Assembly: GCA_021202635.1 (NCBI GenBank) | Contig: JAJQCQ010000074.1 | Coordinates: forward strand, 75,890-112,701 | Direction of reading: 5' to 3' | DNA: 36,812 bases | From: Lachnospiraceae bacterium | GTDB taxonomy: Bacteria; Bacillota; Clostridia; Lachnospirales; Lachnospiraceae | In this document: positions 1-7,222 of the stretch, piece after piece | Position numbering within the stretch: the first letter of the stretch is position 1 | Layout: each line of letters starts with the position of its first letter | Notes under the pieces: model-generated | The model's input: only the letters and a program-made list of their open reading frames with translations | Database searches by the model: none | What the model was told of the DNA's origin: nothing | Made by a program: the position numbers and the translations under genes

Positions 1-58
1 CAGTCCCGCTTCCGGCCTTGTCCGCCGCGTCCGTTTCTGTGGCAGTCCCGCTTCCGGC
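1..58. repeat. Short direct repeat inside the partial secreted-protein gene
   Basis: The 17-bp string cagtcccgcttccggcc occurs at 1-17 and again at 42-58, encoding the repeated AGSGT peptide. It is probably the start of a longer low-complexity linker; the remaining copies, if any, are outside the window. Confidence 0.6.
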
Positions 59-268
59 CGTCTCTACTTCCGCAGTCTCTGTCTCTGACTCCGTCTCCAG
101 AGCTTCCTCAACCATCGATTTCAGCGTATTCCCAAGAAGTTCTCCAATGGAGGCTTTATTCCCGCTCTCTGAAGCATACACGCCAGCCGTCGAAATGCAC
201 ATTCCAAGAATGATACTGCCAGTCAGCAGAAATACTCTCTTTTTCCTCTTATCGGACTTTTTTCCCAT
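1..268 (-). CDS. Secreted protein, N-terminal part only (runs off window start)
   Basis: This reading frame starts at an ATG at 268 and stays open to the window edge, giving 89 residues. It begins MGKKSDKRKKRVFLLTGSI, a positively charged N-terminus followed by a hydrophobic stretch and an Ala-rich probable signal peptidase site (GVYASES near residue 33). After that it becomes acidic and rich in Glu, Thr and Ser, with a repeated AGSGT unit. A GGAGG ribosome binding site lies just upstream (about 273-277). The rest of the protein is outside the window, so no function can be given; an exported or surface-anchored protein with a flexible linker after the signal peptide is the reasonable reading. 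It is the last gene in the window on this strand, behind the LtaS-like gene and a dispersed repeat. Confidence 0.7.
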   Translation of the reverse strand, partial: MGKKSDKRKKRVFLLTGSIILGMCISTAGVYASESGNKASIGELLGNTLKSMVEEALETESETETAEVETAGSGTATETDAADKAGSGT

Positions 269-311
269 AAAACCTCCGATTCTTCCTCTTCCGTACCTTC
301 GCAGCCACTCC

Positions 312-378
312 GCTGTTATACTACGTTTTCACCCCTGACCGGTCAGCAGGTGTGTGGTCGGGTTGCAAACAGCAGTAC
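312..378. repeat. Dispersed palindromic repeat, copy 1
   Basis: This is an intergenic copy of the repeat family seen also at 6966-7022, 12794-12868, 18612-18735 and 26461-26524. Read on the minus strand it has GTACTG, then CAACCCGACCAC, then the CCTGCTG core, GGTCAGGGGTG, and the tail GAAAACGTAGTATAAC. It aligns along its whole length with the 26461-26524 copy, most differences being transitions. It sits between the end of the LtaS-like gene (390) and the start of the partial secreted gene (268). No T-tract follows, so I do not call it a terminator. Confidence 0.6.
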
Positions 379-389
379 TCCGATTCGAT

Positions 390-2603
390 TTACTCCGATG
401 CCCCATCCAGCGTAAAGAACTCATAATAGCGGTTGTCTCCGCCAAAAATATCATTGTATTCCAGAATATTGTAATCATTGATCAACGTAAAATACGGAGA
501 ATCCTCATCATCCAGCTCGTAGAACACACCGTCCGCGCCCCAGTAACCAATGGAATTGATCACGGGAACCTCCTCGCTCAGGTCCAGCAGGTACTCCTGA
601 TAGCCGGTCATGGACAGTCCAAGGCGGTCGGCCATGATGCTGTACAGATAATTCAGGCTGGTCGCCTCGATCGTCTCCTCCTCAATATCATAATTCGCCC
701 AGATGATAAACGGAATCTTGTATTTTTCCATCAGCTCTTCACCGGTCAGATCCTCCTCCGTACCGCCGAGCAGATATTCGTACGCGCCATCCCCGATATC
801 CGGCTGATGATCGCCAAACATCACAATGACCGTCGGCTCCTCGACGTCTTCAAAGTACTCGACCAGCTGCTCAAATGCGTCGTCTGTCGCTTTCACCAGA
901 TTTACATAGATTTCCGCCCTCGTCGTACTGAACCCCGTATTCAGAACCTCAATCTCCATATCCAGGTTCTTCGTATTGGACGAATAGTAACCGCCATGGT
1001 TCTGAATCGTGACGTTGTAGGAAAACAGCGGATTCCCGGAATCCAGATTCTCCTCGTACTCTACGATAATCCGGTCAAACAGAGTCTCGTCGGAAATATA
1101 ATTCCGGATTTTATACGGATAATCAAAATCATCCCGTGTATAGTAGGTGTCAAAGCCAATCTGCGGGTAAACAATATTCCTCCGGTAATTCGTCCCGCGG
1201 TAAGGATGCATCGCCAGCGTATAGTAACCCAGTGAGCCAAGCTGCGATGCCAGGGACGGCAGATTTCCCCGCACAAACAGGTTAAACCCGACCGAAGAGG
1301 TCGGAAGAAAGGCCATCGTATTCCCCGTCAGAAATTCATACTCCGAATTCGGCGTATTGCCGCCAAACACAGAGGAATAAGCTGTACCCTTTATGGTATT
1401 TTCCGTCAGGCTGCGGATAAAAGGCATATAGTCCTCCGACAGCTCCAGGCCGTTGCCAATCTCTGTGTAATCTGCCCAGGACTCATTCATAATAACAATA
1501 AGGTTTGGCGTCGCGGCTGTATCTTCTTCGGACGTGGCTGCCGACGCATCCGCATTATCCGAAGCGTCCGTATCGTCTGAGCTCTCGCTGTCCGGAACAT
1601 CCGAATCCGAAGAGCCGCCTTCCTCCGCCGCGTCCTCTTCCGTCACATAAGGCTCAGCAATCTCCTCCACCGCTTCCAGCGAATACCCATCCGGCTTATC
1701 TACCACCAGATAAAAGCAGGTCGTCAGCGTTGTGAAAATCATATCGTATTTTTTATATCGCAGCTGATGCGTGAACCCTTCCGAGCGGATATCATGATCC
1801 TCCAGAAACGTTGTTTTCCCGCAAAGATAATAATAACCGCCCGCCAGTACAGCCACCAGAGCCAGAAACACTCCACGCGCCGCAAGCGGCATCATCTGCC
1901 CTCTGCGCAGCTTGAAGCTGATGGTGCAGATCAGGAGCGTCAGCAAAATCTCCATGACCATGTACCAGTCCAGTGTATATGTATATTCCGAGGCCACCGC
2001 CGCCGCTGTGCCGATCGAAAACAGATCAGCCGCCGAGATCGCCATGCCGCGAAACGAAATCACGAAGCAATTGACAATTCCAATCACCGCGATCGCCACT
2101 GCATAAATGATCACAGAGAAACGAATGCTGCCGGTGATTCCGTACAGGATTCCCTGCACCAGATACAAAAAAGCAAAGGTGAGCAGAAGCGCAATTTTAT
2201 CCAGTGCGAAAAAATCAATGTTGTATTTATCTGCATTTAAATATAGAAGGGAAAAATAAACCGCGAACGGCGCGACCGCAAACCAGACCCAGGAAAGAAT
2301 GCGGTTCAGCCGATCGCTCATCTCGTTCGTCTCCAGCCACAGGAAAACCAGCAGTGCTGACAAAAACGCGATCCCATAGGTCCTCGCACTCTGCCAGATC
2401 GTCACCCCTCCATCCGCCGCATACATCCCCGGATGGACGCAATAATAGATCAATAAACCCACCGTAAAAAGAATCGGAATCGCCCGAAACAGCTTTTTCC
2501 GATCTTCCGGCAGATGAAGCTTCTCTGCCCATTTCGACATTCTAAACCGTATTCCTCCAAATTCTCCCACACGGAAGCTCTTTCGCCTGCAGTGCAAAAG
2601 CAT
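390..2603 (-). CDS. LTA synthase-like membrane sulfatase-fold phosphoglycerol transferase
   Basis: The product (737 residues) has an N-terminal polytopic membrane half with about seven to eight hydrophobic segments up to residue ~260. A Ser/Asp/Glu-rich linker follows (~320-365), then an extracellular alkaline-phosphatase/sulfatase-fold domain. In that domain the residues expected of the LtaS/MdoB group are all visible: Glu374 in NLIVIMNESW, the nucleophile Thr417 in GGNTPNSEYEFLTG, and Asp598-His599 in FGDHQPD. Known family members transfer glycerol-phosphate from phosphatidylglycerol onto a lipid anchor or glycan at the outer membrane face; the exact acceptor here cannot be told from sequence. 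Two starts are possible. The ATG at 2603 has GGAGGG about 10 bases upstream; the ATG at 2540 (MSKWAEKLH) has GGAGG 13 bases upstream and gives a more typical N-terminus. The acidic linker is longer than in classical LtaS. Confidence 0.88.
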   Translation of the reverse strand: MLLHCRRKSFRVGEFGGIRFRMSKWAEKLHLPEDRKKLFRAIPILFTVGLLIYYCVHPGMYAADGGVTIWQSARTYGIAFLSALLVFLWLETNEMSDRLNRILSWVWFAVAPFAVYFSLLYLNADKYNIDFFALDKIALLLTFAFLYLVQGILYGITGSIRFSVIIYAVAIAVIGIVNCFVISFRGMAISAADLFSIGTAAAVASEYTYTLDWYMVMEILLTLLICTISFKLRRGQMMPLAARGVFLALVAVLAGGYYYLCGKTTFLEDHDIRSEGFTHQLRYKKYDMIFTTLTTCFYLVVDKPDGYSLEAVEEIAEPYVTEEDAAEEGGSSDSDVPDSESSDDTDASDNADASAATSEEDTAATPNLIVIMNESWADYTEIGNGLELSEDYMPFIRSLTENTIKGTAYSSVFGGNTPNSEYEFLTGNTMAFLPTSSVGFNLFVRGNLPSLASQLGSLGYYTLAMHPYRGTNYRRNIVYPQIGFDTYYTRDDFDYPYKIRNYISDETLFDRIIVEYEENLDSGNPLFSYNVTIQNHGGYYSSNTKNLDMEIEVLNTGFSTTRAEIYVNLVKATDDAFEQLVEYFEDVEEPTVIVMFGDHQPDIGDGAYEYLLGGTEEDLTGEELMEKYKIPFIIWANYDIEEETIEATSLNYLYSIMADRLGLSMTGYQEYLLDLSEEVPVINSIGYWGADGVFYELDDEDSPYFTLINDYNILEYNDIFGGDNRYYEFFTLDGASE

Positions 2604-2670
2604 TGATTTAACGCCCTCCGACCTCTTTTCCCGACGGCAGACAGCGCAAAATCACTGCTTTTGAACTTTT

Positions 2671-2738
2671 GTAACCGTTCAGAACAGCACCCGCCAGCAC
2701 ACAGCATAGACCTGCGGCCTGCTGTTCTGAATTGTTAC
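2671..2738. repeat. Second hairpin repeat family, copy at 2.7 kb
   Basis: Left arm GTAACCGTTCAGAACAG (2671-2687) pairs with right arm CTGTTCTGAATTGTTAC (2722-2738), 15 of 17 positions complementary, around a 34-base loop. The same arms, with A-T replaced by C-G at one position on both sides, form the hairpin at 7039-7086. It lies between the pgi terminator and the LtaS-like gene. Confidence 0.6.
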
Positions 2739-2753
2739 GAGCTTTTAAAATCC

Positions 2754-2801
2754 GGCTGCCGCTTAAAAACGCAGGTTTCCTGCTTTCTTTAAACGGCAGC
2801 C
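2754..2801 (-). terminator. Rho-independent terminator of pgi
   Basis: Directly after the pgi stop codon the minus strand forms a 14-bp stem, GGCTGCCGTTTAAA against TTTAAGCGGCAGCC with one G-U pair. The loop contains its own small GCAGG/CCTGC hairpin. The stem is followed by GGATTTTAAAA, a short T-tract. Confidence 0.75.
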
Positions 2802-2809
2802 TCTCTGTT

Positions 2810-4159
2810 TTACAGTCGCTTCAGCAGCTCTTCTCTCTGCTTTTCATAGCCCGGCTTGCCAAGAAGCGCGAACATGTTCTTCTTGTAGCTCTCAACCCCC
2901 GGCTGATTGAACGGATTCACGCCCAGTACATATCCGCTCACACCGCACGCAAACTCAAAGAAGTAAAACAGCTCGCCAAGGAAGAACTCATCCTGCTTCG
3001 GAATATTCACCACCAGGTTCGGCACATTCCCGTCCGTGTGGGCCAGAATCGTTCCGTTCATCGCGCTCTTATTGACAAAGTCTACGGTCTTTCCCGCCAG
3101 ATAATTCAGGCCATCCAGATCCACCGGCTCTTCCCCGATCGTGAGGGTGCATCTGGATTCCTCGATATTCATCACGGTCTCATACATGATACGGCTGCCG
3201 TCCTGGATAAACTGACCCATGGAATGGAGATCCGTCGTCAGATCTACCGACGCAGGGAAGATTCCCTTCTGGTCTTTTCCTTCACTTTCCCCGTAAAGCT
3301 GCTTCCACCACTCTGATACATAATGCAGGCTCGGCTCATAATTTGCCAGGACCTCGACCGATTTGCCTTTTCTGTGCAGAATATTTCGAACTGCGGCATA
3401 CTGAAGGGCGTCATTCTCTTCAAAATCCGCTTCCACCGCGCGCGCTCTGCCGGAAGCTGCGCCCTCCATCAGCTTGTCAATATCCGCACCGCTCACCGCG
3501 ATCGGCAGCAGGCCTACCGCCGTCAATACAGAGAAACGCCCGCCGACGTCATCCGGTACCACAAAGCTTTCATATCCTTCTTCCGTCGCAAGATTCTTCA
3601 GGGCTCCGCGCGCCTTATCCGTTGTCGCGTAGATGCGCTTCGCAGCCTCAGCCTTGCCGTACTTCTCTTCCAGCATCTTCTTGAAAATACGGAAAGCGAT
3701 CGCCGGCTCGGTTGTCGTACCGGATTTCGAAATAATGTTGACCGAAAAATCGCGGTCGCCGATCACTTCGATCAGATGCTGCACATAAGTACTGCTGATG
3801 CTGTTGCCCACAAAGTAGATCTCTGGCGTCTTGCGGATCTCTTTCGATACGTTATTATAGAAGCTGTGGCGCAGAAACTCAATCGCTGCCCGTGCGCCGA
3901 GGTAGGATCCGCCAATGCCGATCACCAGCAGAACCTCGCTGTCGCTCTGGATCTTCTTCGCTGCCTCTTTGATACGGCCGAATTCCTCCTTGTCATAATT
4001 GACCGGAAGGTCAATCCATCCAAGGAAATCGTTGCCTGCTCCCTGTCGGGATAACAGCTCGTCCTTCGCCGCAGCGACAATCTTTTTCATGGATACCAGT
4101 TCATGCTCAGCAACAAAACCGGCAGCCTTTGAATAATCAAAAGAAACCTTACTACTCAT
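2810..4159 (-). CDS. pgi: Glucose-6-phosphate isomerase
   Basis: This enzyme (449 residues) interconverts glucose 6-phosphate and fructose 6-phosphate in the cytoplasm, at the branch between glycolysis, gluconeogenesis and sugar-nucleotide supply. Family motifs are clear: [19 protein letters not shown] near residue 80, the phosphate-binding [13 protein letters not shown] near 145, [14 protein letters not shown] near 210, and [15 protein letters not shown] near 285. The length fits the short bacterial form found in Firmicutes. I chose the ATG at 4159 over the one at 4168 because AAGGAG lies 8 to 10 bases upstream of it. The start codon overlaps a TAA ending an upstream open frame (TAATG), which might couple translation. 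A promoter at 4406-4434 would give a leader of about 240 nt carrying a 37-bp tandem repeat. A terminator follows the gene. Confidence 0.97.
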   Translation of the reverse strand: MSSKVSFDYSKAAGFVAEHELVSMKKIVAAAKDELLSRQGAGNDFLGWIDLPVNYDKEEFGRIKEAAKKIQSDSEVLLVIGIGGSYLGARAAIEFLRHSFYNNVSKEIRKTPEIYFVGNSISSTYVQHLIEVIGDRDFSVNIISKSGTTTEPAIAFRIFKKMLEEKYGKAEAAKRIYATTDKARGALKNLATEEGYESFVVPDDVGGRFSVLTAVGLLPIAVSGADIDKLMEGAASGRARAVEADFEENDALQYAAVRNILHRKGKSVEVLANYEPSLHYVSEWWKQLYGESEGKDQKGIFPASVDLTTDLHSMGQFIQDGSRIMYETVMNIEESRCTLTIGEEPVDLDGLNYLAGKTVDFVNKSAMNGTILAHTDGNVPNLVVNIPKQDEFFLGELFYFFEFACGVSGYVLGVNPFNQPGVESYKKNMFALLGKPGYEKQREELLKRL

Positions 4160-4314
4160 TATCCACATCTCCTTTTATCTGTACTAAATGTCTTTTTCCA
4201 TCGTCCGGAAACTGCGCCCGGCCATTTCACCCGGTATATTTTCCCACTGCTCTGGCCTTCGCCGCATTCCCTGCAGCTGCCGTCCTCAACGCGGTCTCCG
4301 CAGGTTCCCCGCAG

Positions 4315-4388
4315 CTGACCTTCTGACCGCAATCACCGCAGGTCTCCCACGCTGGCCTTCTGACCGCAATTGCCGCAGGTCTCCGCCG
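4315..4388. repeat. Two-copy 37-bp tandem repeat in the pgi leader
   Basis: Units 4315-4351 and 4352-4388 match at 32 of 37 positions; each contains ccttctgaccgcaat and ccgcaggtctcc. More degenerate related sequence lies at about 4252-4314. The unit is not a multiple of three. Read on the minus strand each unit contains TGCGGYRATTGCGGTCAGAA, giving CG-x-CGQK peptides in shifting frames. Confidence 0.7.
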
Positions 4389-4405
4389 ACCTTTACCTCT
4401 TGTAC

Positions 4406-4434
4406 ATTCTAGCAGACCGTCAGGAGTTTCGCAA
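4406..4434 (-). promoter_or_regulatory. Candidate sigma-A promoter for pgi
   Basis: On the minus strand, -35 TTGCGA (4434-4429) and -10 TAGAAT (4411-4406) are separated by exactly 17 bases. Transcription would start near 4399, just past the upstream gene's stop at 4438, leaving a leader of about 240 nt before pgi. Assigned from consensus only. Confidence 0.5.
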
Positions 4435-4437
4435 GCC

Positions 4438-5367
4438 TTATTGCGAAAGAAATTCCGTCAAAACTGCCCGGATCAGCCGCTCCTGCTCTTTTTCATCCAT
4501 CTGCCGCAGCATTTGGCCTGCCCGGTCGGATGCAGAGCGCTCCTCATCCGAGACAGCCGCCTCCTGCATTCCCGCTTTTGCGCGTGCCAGATTCTCTTTC
4601 AGATCACTCATCTCCCTGGCTCCTCTTGCCGGCTCACTTTCTTTCCCCTGCATTCCTTTCGTATTCTTTTTTGTGCGTCTCGCTGATTCAAGACTCGTCG
4701 CCGTTTCGGCTTTTGCCAGGCGTCTCGCGCGGCGTCCTTCTGAGACCGGCACAATTGGCGTCCGCGCGGCCGCGGCCGCTCCTGTTCCCCGAAGAGACGC
4801 ACCCCCGCGGCTCTCTGCCTCATATTCCATTTCCGGCAAGTCCTCTTCGCCGCTATAACTCCCGCTCACACCACCATTTTCCAGAAAATCACTCAGACAG
4901 ATTTCCAGGGAACGGCTCCGGTAGCCGATATCCGCCAGGCCGTACGCAAGCGCCGTCAGAACGACTGCTCCGATTCCCAGCCAGAAATACACATTGCCGT
5001 CCACAATGGCAACTCCGCTCTGCGCACGCACCGCAGACCCCGCAAACGCACACAGCAGGCTGACCACCAGACATCCGCCGCCAATTCGTTCCCAGCTGTG
5101 CAGGCTCATACCCCAGACACGGTATTCCAGCATACTCTTTTGAATCAGAGCATGTACATCCCCCACCCGCTCACTCAAATGGGTACAATATTGAAATCTT
5201 TGCCGTAACTGCTGCAAAAACCGTCCCTCCGCAGTTCCCGTATTTCTTACTTCCCCAAGCAGTCCATCGTAAATCCGCCGCAAAATCACCTGGCTGACTA
5301 CACCCAGCACACAGGCTGCTGCCAGCGCATAAAGCAACACATTTTTTTCCATCAGAAATTGTAACAT
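4438..5367 (-). CDS. Membrane protein of unknown function
   Basis: I do not recognise this protein (309 residues). It begins MLQFLMEKNVLLYALAAACVLG, a membrane segment that acts as a signal anchor. A soluble helical stretch with RRIYDGLLGEV and QQLRQRFQYC follows, then two further membrane segments near residues 95-115 and 130-155. The C-terminal half is charged, Ala/Glu/Arg-rich and probably helical, ending in QERLIRAVLTEFLSQ. The start at 5367 has GGGGGA upstream with about 6 bases of spacing; the open frame extends to 5496 but lacks a better site. It precedes pgi on the same strand, though pgi has its own likely promoter. A trans-membrane scaffold is a guess. Confidence 0.7.
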   Translation of the reverse strand: MLQFLMEKNVLLYALAAACVLGVVSQVILRRIYDGLLGEVRNTGTAEGRFLQQLRQRFQYCTHLSERVGDVHALIQKSMLEYRVWGMSLHSWERIGGGCLVVSLLCAFAGSAVRAQSGVAIVDGNVYFWLGIGAVVLTALAYGLADIGYRSRSLEICLSDFLENGGVSGSYSGEEDLPEMEYEAESRGGASLRGTGAAAAARTPIVPVSEGRRARRLAKAETATSLESARRTKKNTKGMQGKESEPARGAREMSDLKENLARAKAGMQEAAVSDEERSASDRAGQMLRQMDEKEQERLIRAVLTEFLSQ

Positions 5368-5690
5368 ACCATTTCCCCCTTTGATCAGATTCTTTCGACT
5401 CCTCCCGGGAAACGCCATCCAGAGCCTGCCCGTCAGAATTCCCCTCTGACCATCCGCCAGGCTCCTGTCTGCGCTTCCCTTCGCGAATCGAACCAATATG
5501 AAAAAGCTTCACCGGGCGCGGCAGCCCCTCTCGGGACAGACGGAATTCCCCGTCCGCGACGGCGCCATTCACTGCGGCCGCCCTTGCTTTTTTCATTCAG
5601 GCAAAGCCGGCTTTAGCCAGCCTGCCCGTGCGCCAGGAACCCAGAGGCGCTGTGCAGCACAATCCGGATTCCTGTGCGACTTGTGCGCAT

Positions 5691-5718
5691 AGTATAGCCG
5701 GAAAATTTCGGTTTGCAA
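5691..5718 (-). promoter_or_regulatory. Weak candidate promoter upstream of the unknown membrane protein
   Basis: Minus-strand TTGCAA (5718-5713) and TATACT (5696-5691) lie 16 bases apart. It is the best promoter-like pair in the gene-free 5368-5842 stretch, which otherwise holds only the 5771-5795 hairpin. The leader to the start at 5367 would be over 300 nt, which weakens the call. Confidence 0.3.
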
Positions 5719-5770
5719 AGCAAAATCGTTCGACAATTTCTCCATGGAATCTATTCTGAGGTTCAAATAA

Positions 5771-5795
5771 GGTGGTGGAAGCCTGTTCCACCACC
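5771..5795 (-). terminator. Hairpin downstream of mtnN, probable terminator
   Basis: A perfect 10-bp stem, ggtggtggaa against ttccaccacc with a 5-base loop, lies 47 bases past the mtnN stop. The minus-strand tail is TTATTTG, a weak T-tract, so termination is likely but not certain. Confidence 0.6.
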
Positions 5796-5842
5796 TGAGA
5801 GTAATCTTCCGCAATATTCTTTTCCCCTATCCGTACAAACCA

Positions 5843-6544
5843 TCATTTCAGGCGCGCAAGCAGCCCCTCCACGAGCCGCACACAATGCTGCGCTGCCTCG
5901 CGCTCAAAGGTCGCATAATCCATGGAAGCACTGTCGTCAGCCTTATCCGAAATCGCGCGCAGAATCACAAACGGGATTCCATTCAGGTACGCCGTCTGCG
6001 CGATCGCCGCGCCCTCCATCTCCGTACAGCTGCCGCCGAAATTCGCCGTGATCCGGTTTTTCGTCGCCTGATCCGCGACGAACTGATCTCCGCTGACGAT
6101 TCGTCCATGGAAGACCGCGATATCCGGATTTACCTCATGGCATACCCCCTCTGCCAGCCGGGACAGCTCCTGGTCCGCCTCAAAGGAAAATACCTCCATC
6201 TGCGGGATCTGCCCCAGCGGATATCCAAAGTTCACCGCATCCATATCATGGTGCAGCACATCCTTCGAAATCACAATATCCCCAATATCAATCTTTGCAT
6301 CCAGAGATCCCGCCACGCCGGTATTCATCACACAGTCCACGCCAAACTCATCCACCAGAATCTGTGTGCACACCGCGGCATTCACCTTGCCAATCCCGCT
6401 GCGCACTACGACCGCCGGCATCCCGGCCAGCTCTCCCTCACAGAAATGCATCTTCGCTTTCGTGACCTCACGCGTGATCCTCATATCCGCCTTCAGCCGC
6501 TCCACTTCAATCTCCATCGCTCCGATAATTCCGATTTTTTTCAT
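5843..6544 (-). CDS. mtnN: 5'-methylthioadenosine/S-adenosylhomocysteine nucleosidase
   Basis: This enzyme (233 residues) hydrolyses the N-glycosidic bond of methylthioadenosine, S-adenosylhomocysteine and 5'-deoxyadenosine, clearing inhibitory by-products of SAM-dependent methylation, polyamine synthesis and radical-SAM reactions. The N-terminus MKKIGIIGAMEIEVERL carries the family's first catalytic Glu (Glu11). The motifs VVVRSGIGKVNAA, NTGVAGSLDAKIDIGDIVIS, CTEMEGAAIAQTA (substrate-binding Glu) and ILRAISDKADDSA (catalytic Asp) are all present and correctly spaced. The start at 6544 has GGGGAC about 7 bases upstream. It is divergently arranged with the TSCPD gene, and a hairpin lies after its stop. 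Confidence 0.96.
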   Translation of the reverse strand: MKKIGIIGAMEIEVERLKADMRITREVTKAKMHFCEGELAGMPAVVVRSGIGKVNAAVCTQILVDEFGVDCVMNTGVAGSLDAKIDIGDIVISKDVLHHDMDAVNFGYPLGQIPQMEVFSFEADQELSRLAEGVCHEVNPDIAVFHGRIVSGDQFVADQATKNRITANFGGSCTEMEGAAIAQTAYLNGIPFVILRAISDKADDSASMDYATFEREAAQHCVRLVEGLLARLK

Positions 6545-6574
6545 CTGTCTGTCCCCTTTTTCTTTCTTTTACAC

Positions 6575-6603
6575 TTGAATATCTCCGCCAAAAACGATAT
6601 ACT
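6575..6603 (+). promoter_or_regulatory. Candidate promoter for the TSCPD gene
   Basis: TTGAAT (6575-6580) and TATACT (6598-6603) are 17 bases apart on the plus strand, in the 175-bp divergent interval between mtnN and the TSCPD gene. The leader would be about 110 nt. Confidence 0.45.
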
Positions 6604-6719
6604 TACGTGAACCGATGCTTCCGCGCCTCATTTTCGAGTCTCATGGCTGCGGCAGCATCCACGATCACAGGTCATGGTATTGTCCTGTATCCACCCATTC
6701 AGACGAAGGAGGAACCAAT

Positions 6720-6962
6720 ATGGATTACAAACCACAGGGCGTCTGTTCCCAGAACATTCACATTGAACTGGACGGAGACACCATTTCACACGTAGAATTT
6801 CTCGGCGGCTGCTCCGGCAATACACAGGGCGTAGCCCGGCTCGTTGAAGGGATGAAAGCGACCGACGCGATCGCCAGGCTGGAAGGCATCCGCTGCGGAT
6901 ACAAGCCGACATCCTGCCCCGATCAGCTCGCCAAGGCTCTGAAAGTGGCACTTCAGCAGTAA
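6720..6962 (+). CDS. Small TSCPD domain-containing protein (TIGR03905-like)
   Basis: The product (80 residues) starts MDYKPQGVCSQNIHIELDGD and contains the conserved GGCSGNTQGVARLVEG and CGYKPTSCPDQLAKAL segments; the TSCPD tetrapeptide names the family. These small Cys-containing proteins are widespread in Clostridia. The domain is also found at the C-terminus of adenosylcobalamin-dependent ribonucleotide reductases, but the role of the free-standing version is not established. The ATG at 6720 is preceded by AAGGAGG at an ideal distance, so I reject the longer open frame from 6615. A dispersed repeat begins three bases after the stop codon, followed by a strong terminator. Confidence 0.9.
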   Translation: MDYKPQGVCSQNIHIELDGDTISHVEFLGGCSGNTQGVARLVEGMKATDAIARLEGIRCGYKPTSCPDQLAKALKVALQQ

Positions 6963-6965
6963 AGC

Positions 6966-7022
6966 GTTACAGGTCGCACCATGACCCTGCAGCAAGTGCG
7001 TGGTCGGGTTGTGACCAGTAAC
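6966..7022. repeat. Dispersed palindromic repeat, copy 2 (57 bp, complete)
   Basis: The element runs from GTTAC (6966-6970) to GTAAC (7018-7022) and folds on itself: GTTAC-N-GGTC at the left pairs with GACC-N-GTAAC at the right, and the core is CTGCAGCAAGTGCG. Read on the minus strand, GTTACTGGTCACAACCCGAC matches the 18612 copy almost base for base. It begins three bases after the TSCPD stop codon. Confidence 0.7.
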
Positions 7023-7038
7023 AGTAAAGCTGCTTTTT

Positions 7039-7092
7039 GTAACCGTTCCGAACAGCCGCAGACCGCCCGCTGTTCGGAACGGTTACTTTTTT
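7039..7092 (+). terminator. Strong rho-independent terminator after the TSCPD gene (second hairpin family)
   Basis: A perfect 17-bp stem, GTAACCGTTCCGAACAG (7039-7055) with CTGTTCGGAACGGTTAC (7070-7086), a 14-base loop and a run of six T at 7087-7092. The arms are shared with the hairpin at 2671-2738, so the terminator seems to belong to a repeat family. Confidence 0.85.
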
Positions 7093-7222
7093 CAAACGGC
7101 CACATCAGGCGCTGCTTTGCCTGCGCGGGCCGCGCCATCCCGCATATCTCTGATACGCGGCATATCCGCACCGACACAGTAAGGGTCTGTTGCGAAATCA
7201 TACGCCCCTCTTGCGACAGCTT

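Noticed and set aside
312-378. The dispersed repeat as the terminator of the LtaS-like gene
   Set aside because: The hairpin is imperfect here and no T-tract follows on either strand.
354-1235. Plus-strand frame of 293 codons opposite the LtaS-like gene
   Set aside because: It is the antisense shadow of a strongly supported gene.
5593-5814. Minus-strand frame of 73 codons between mtnN and the unknown membrane protein
   Set aside because: It spans the mtnN hairpin and a promoter-like site, has no Shine-Dalgarno and no recognisable content.
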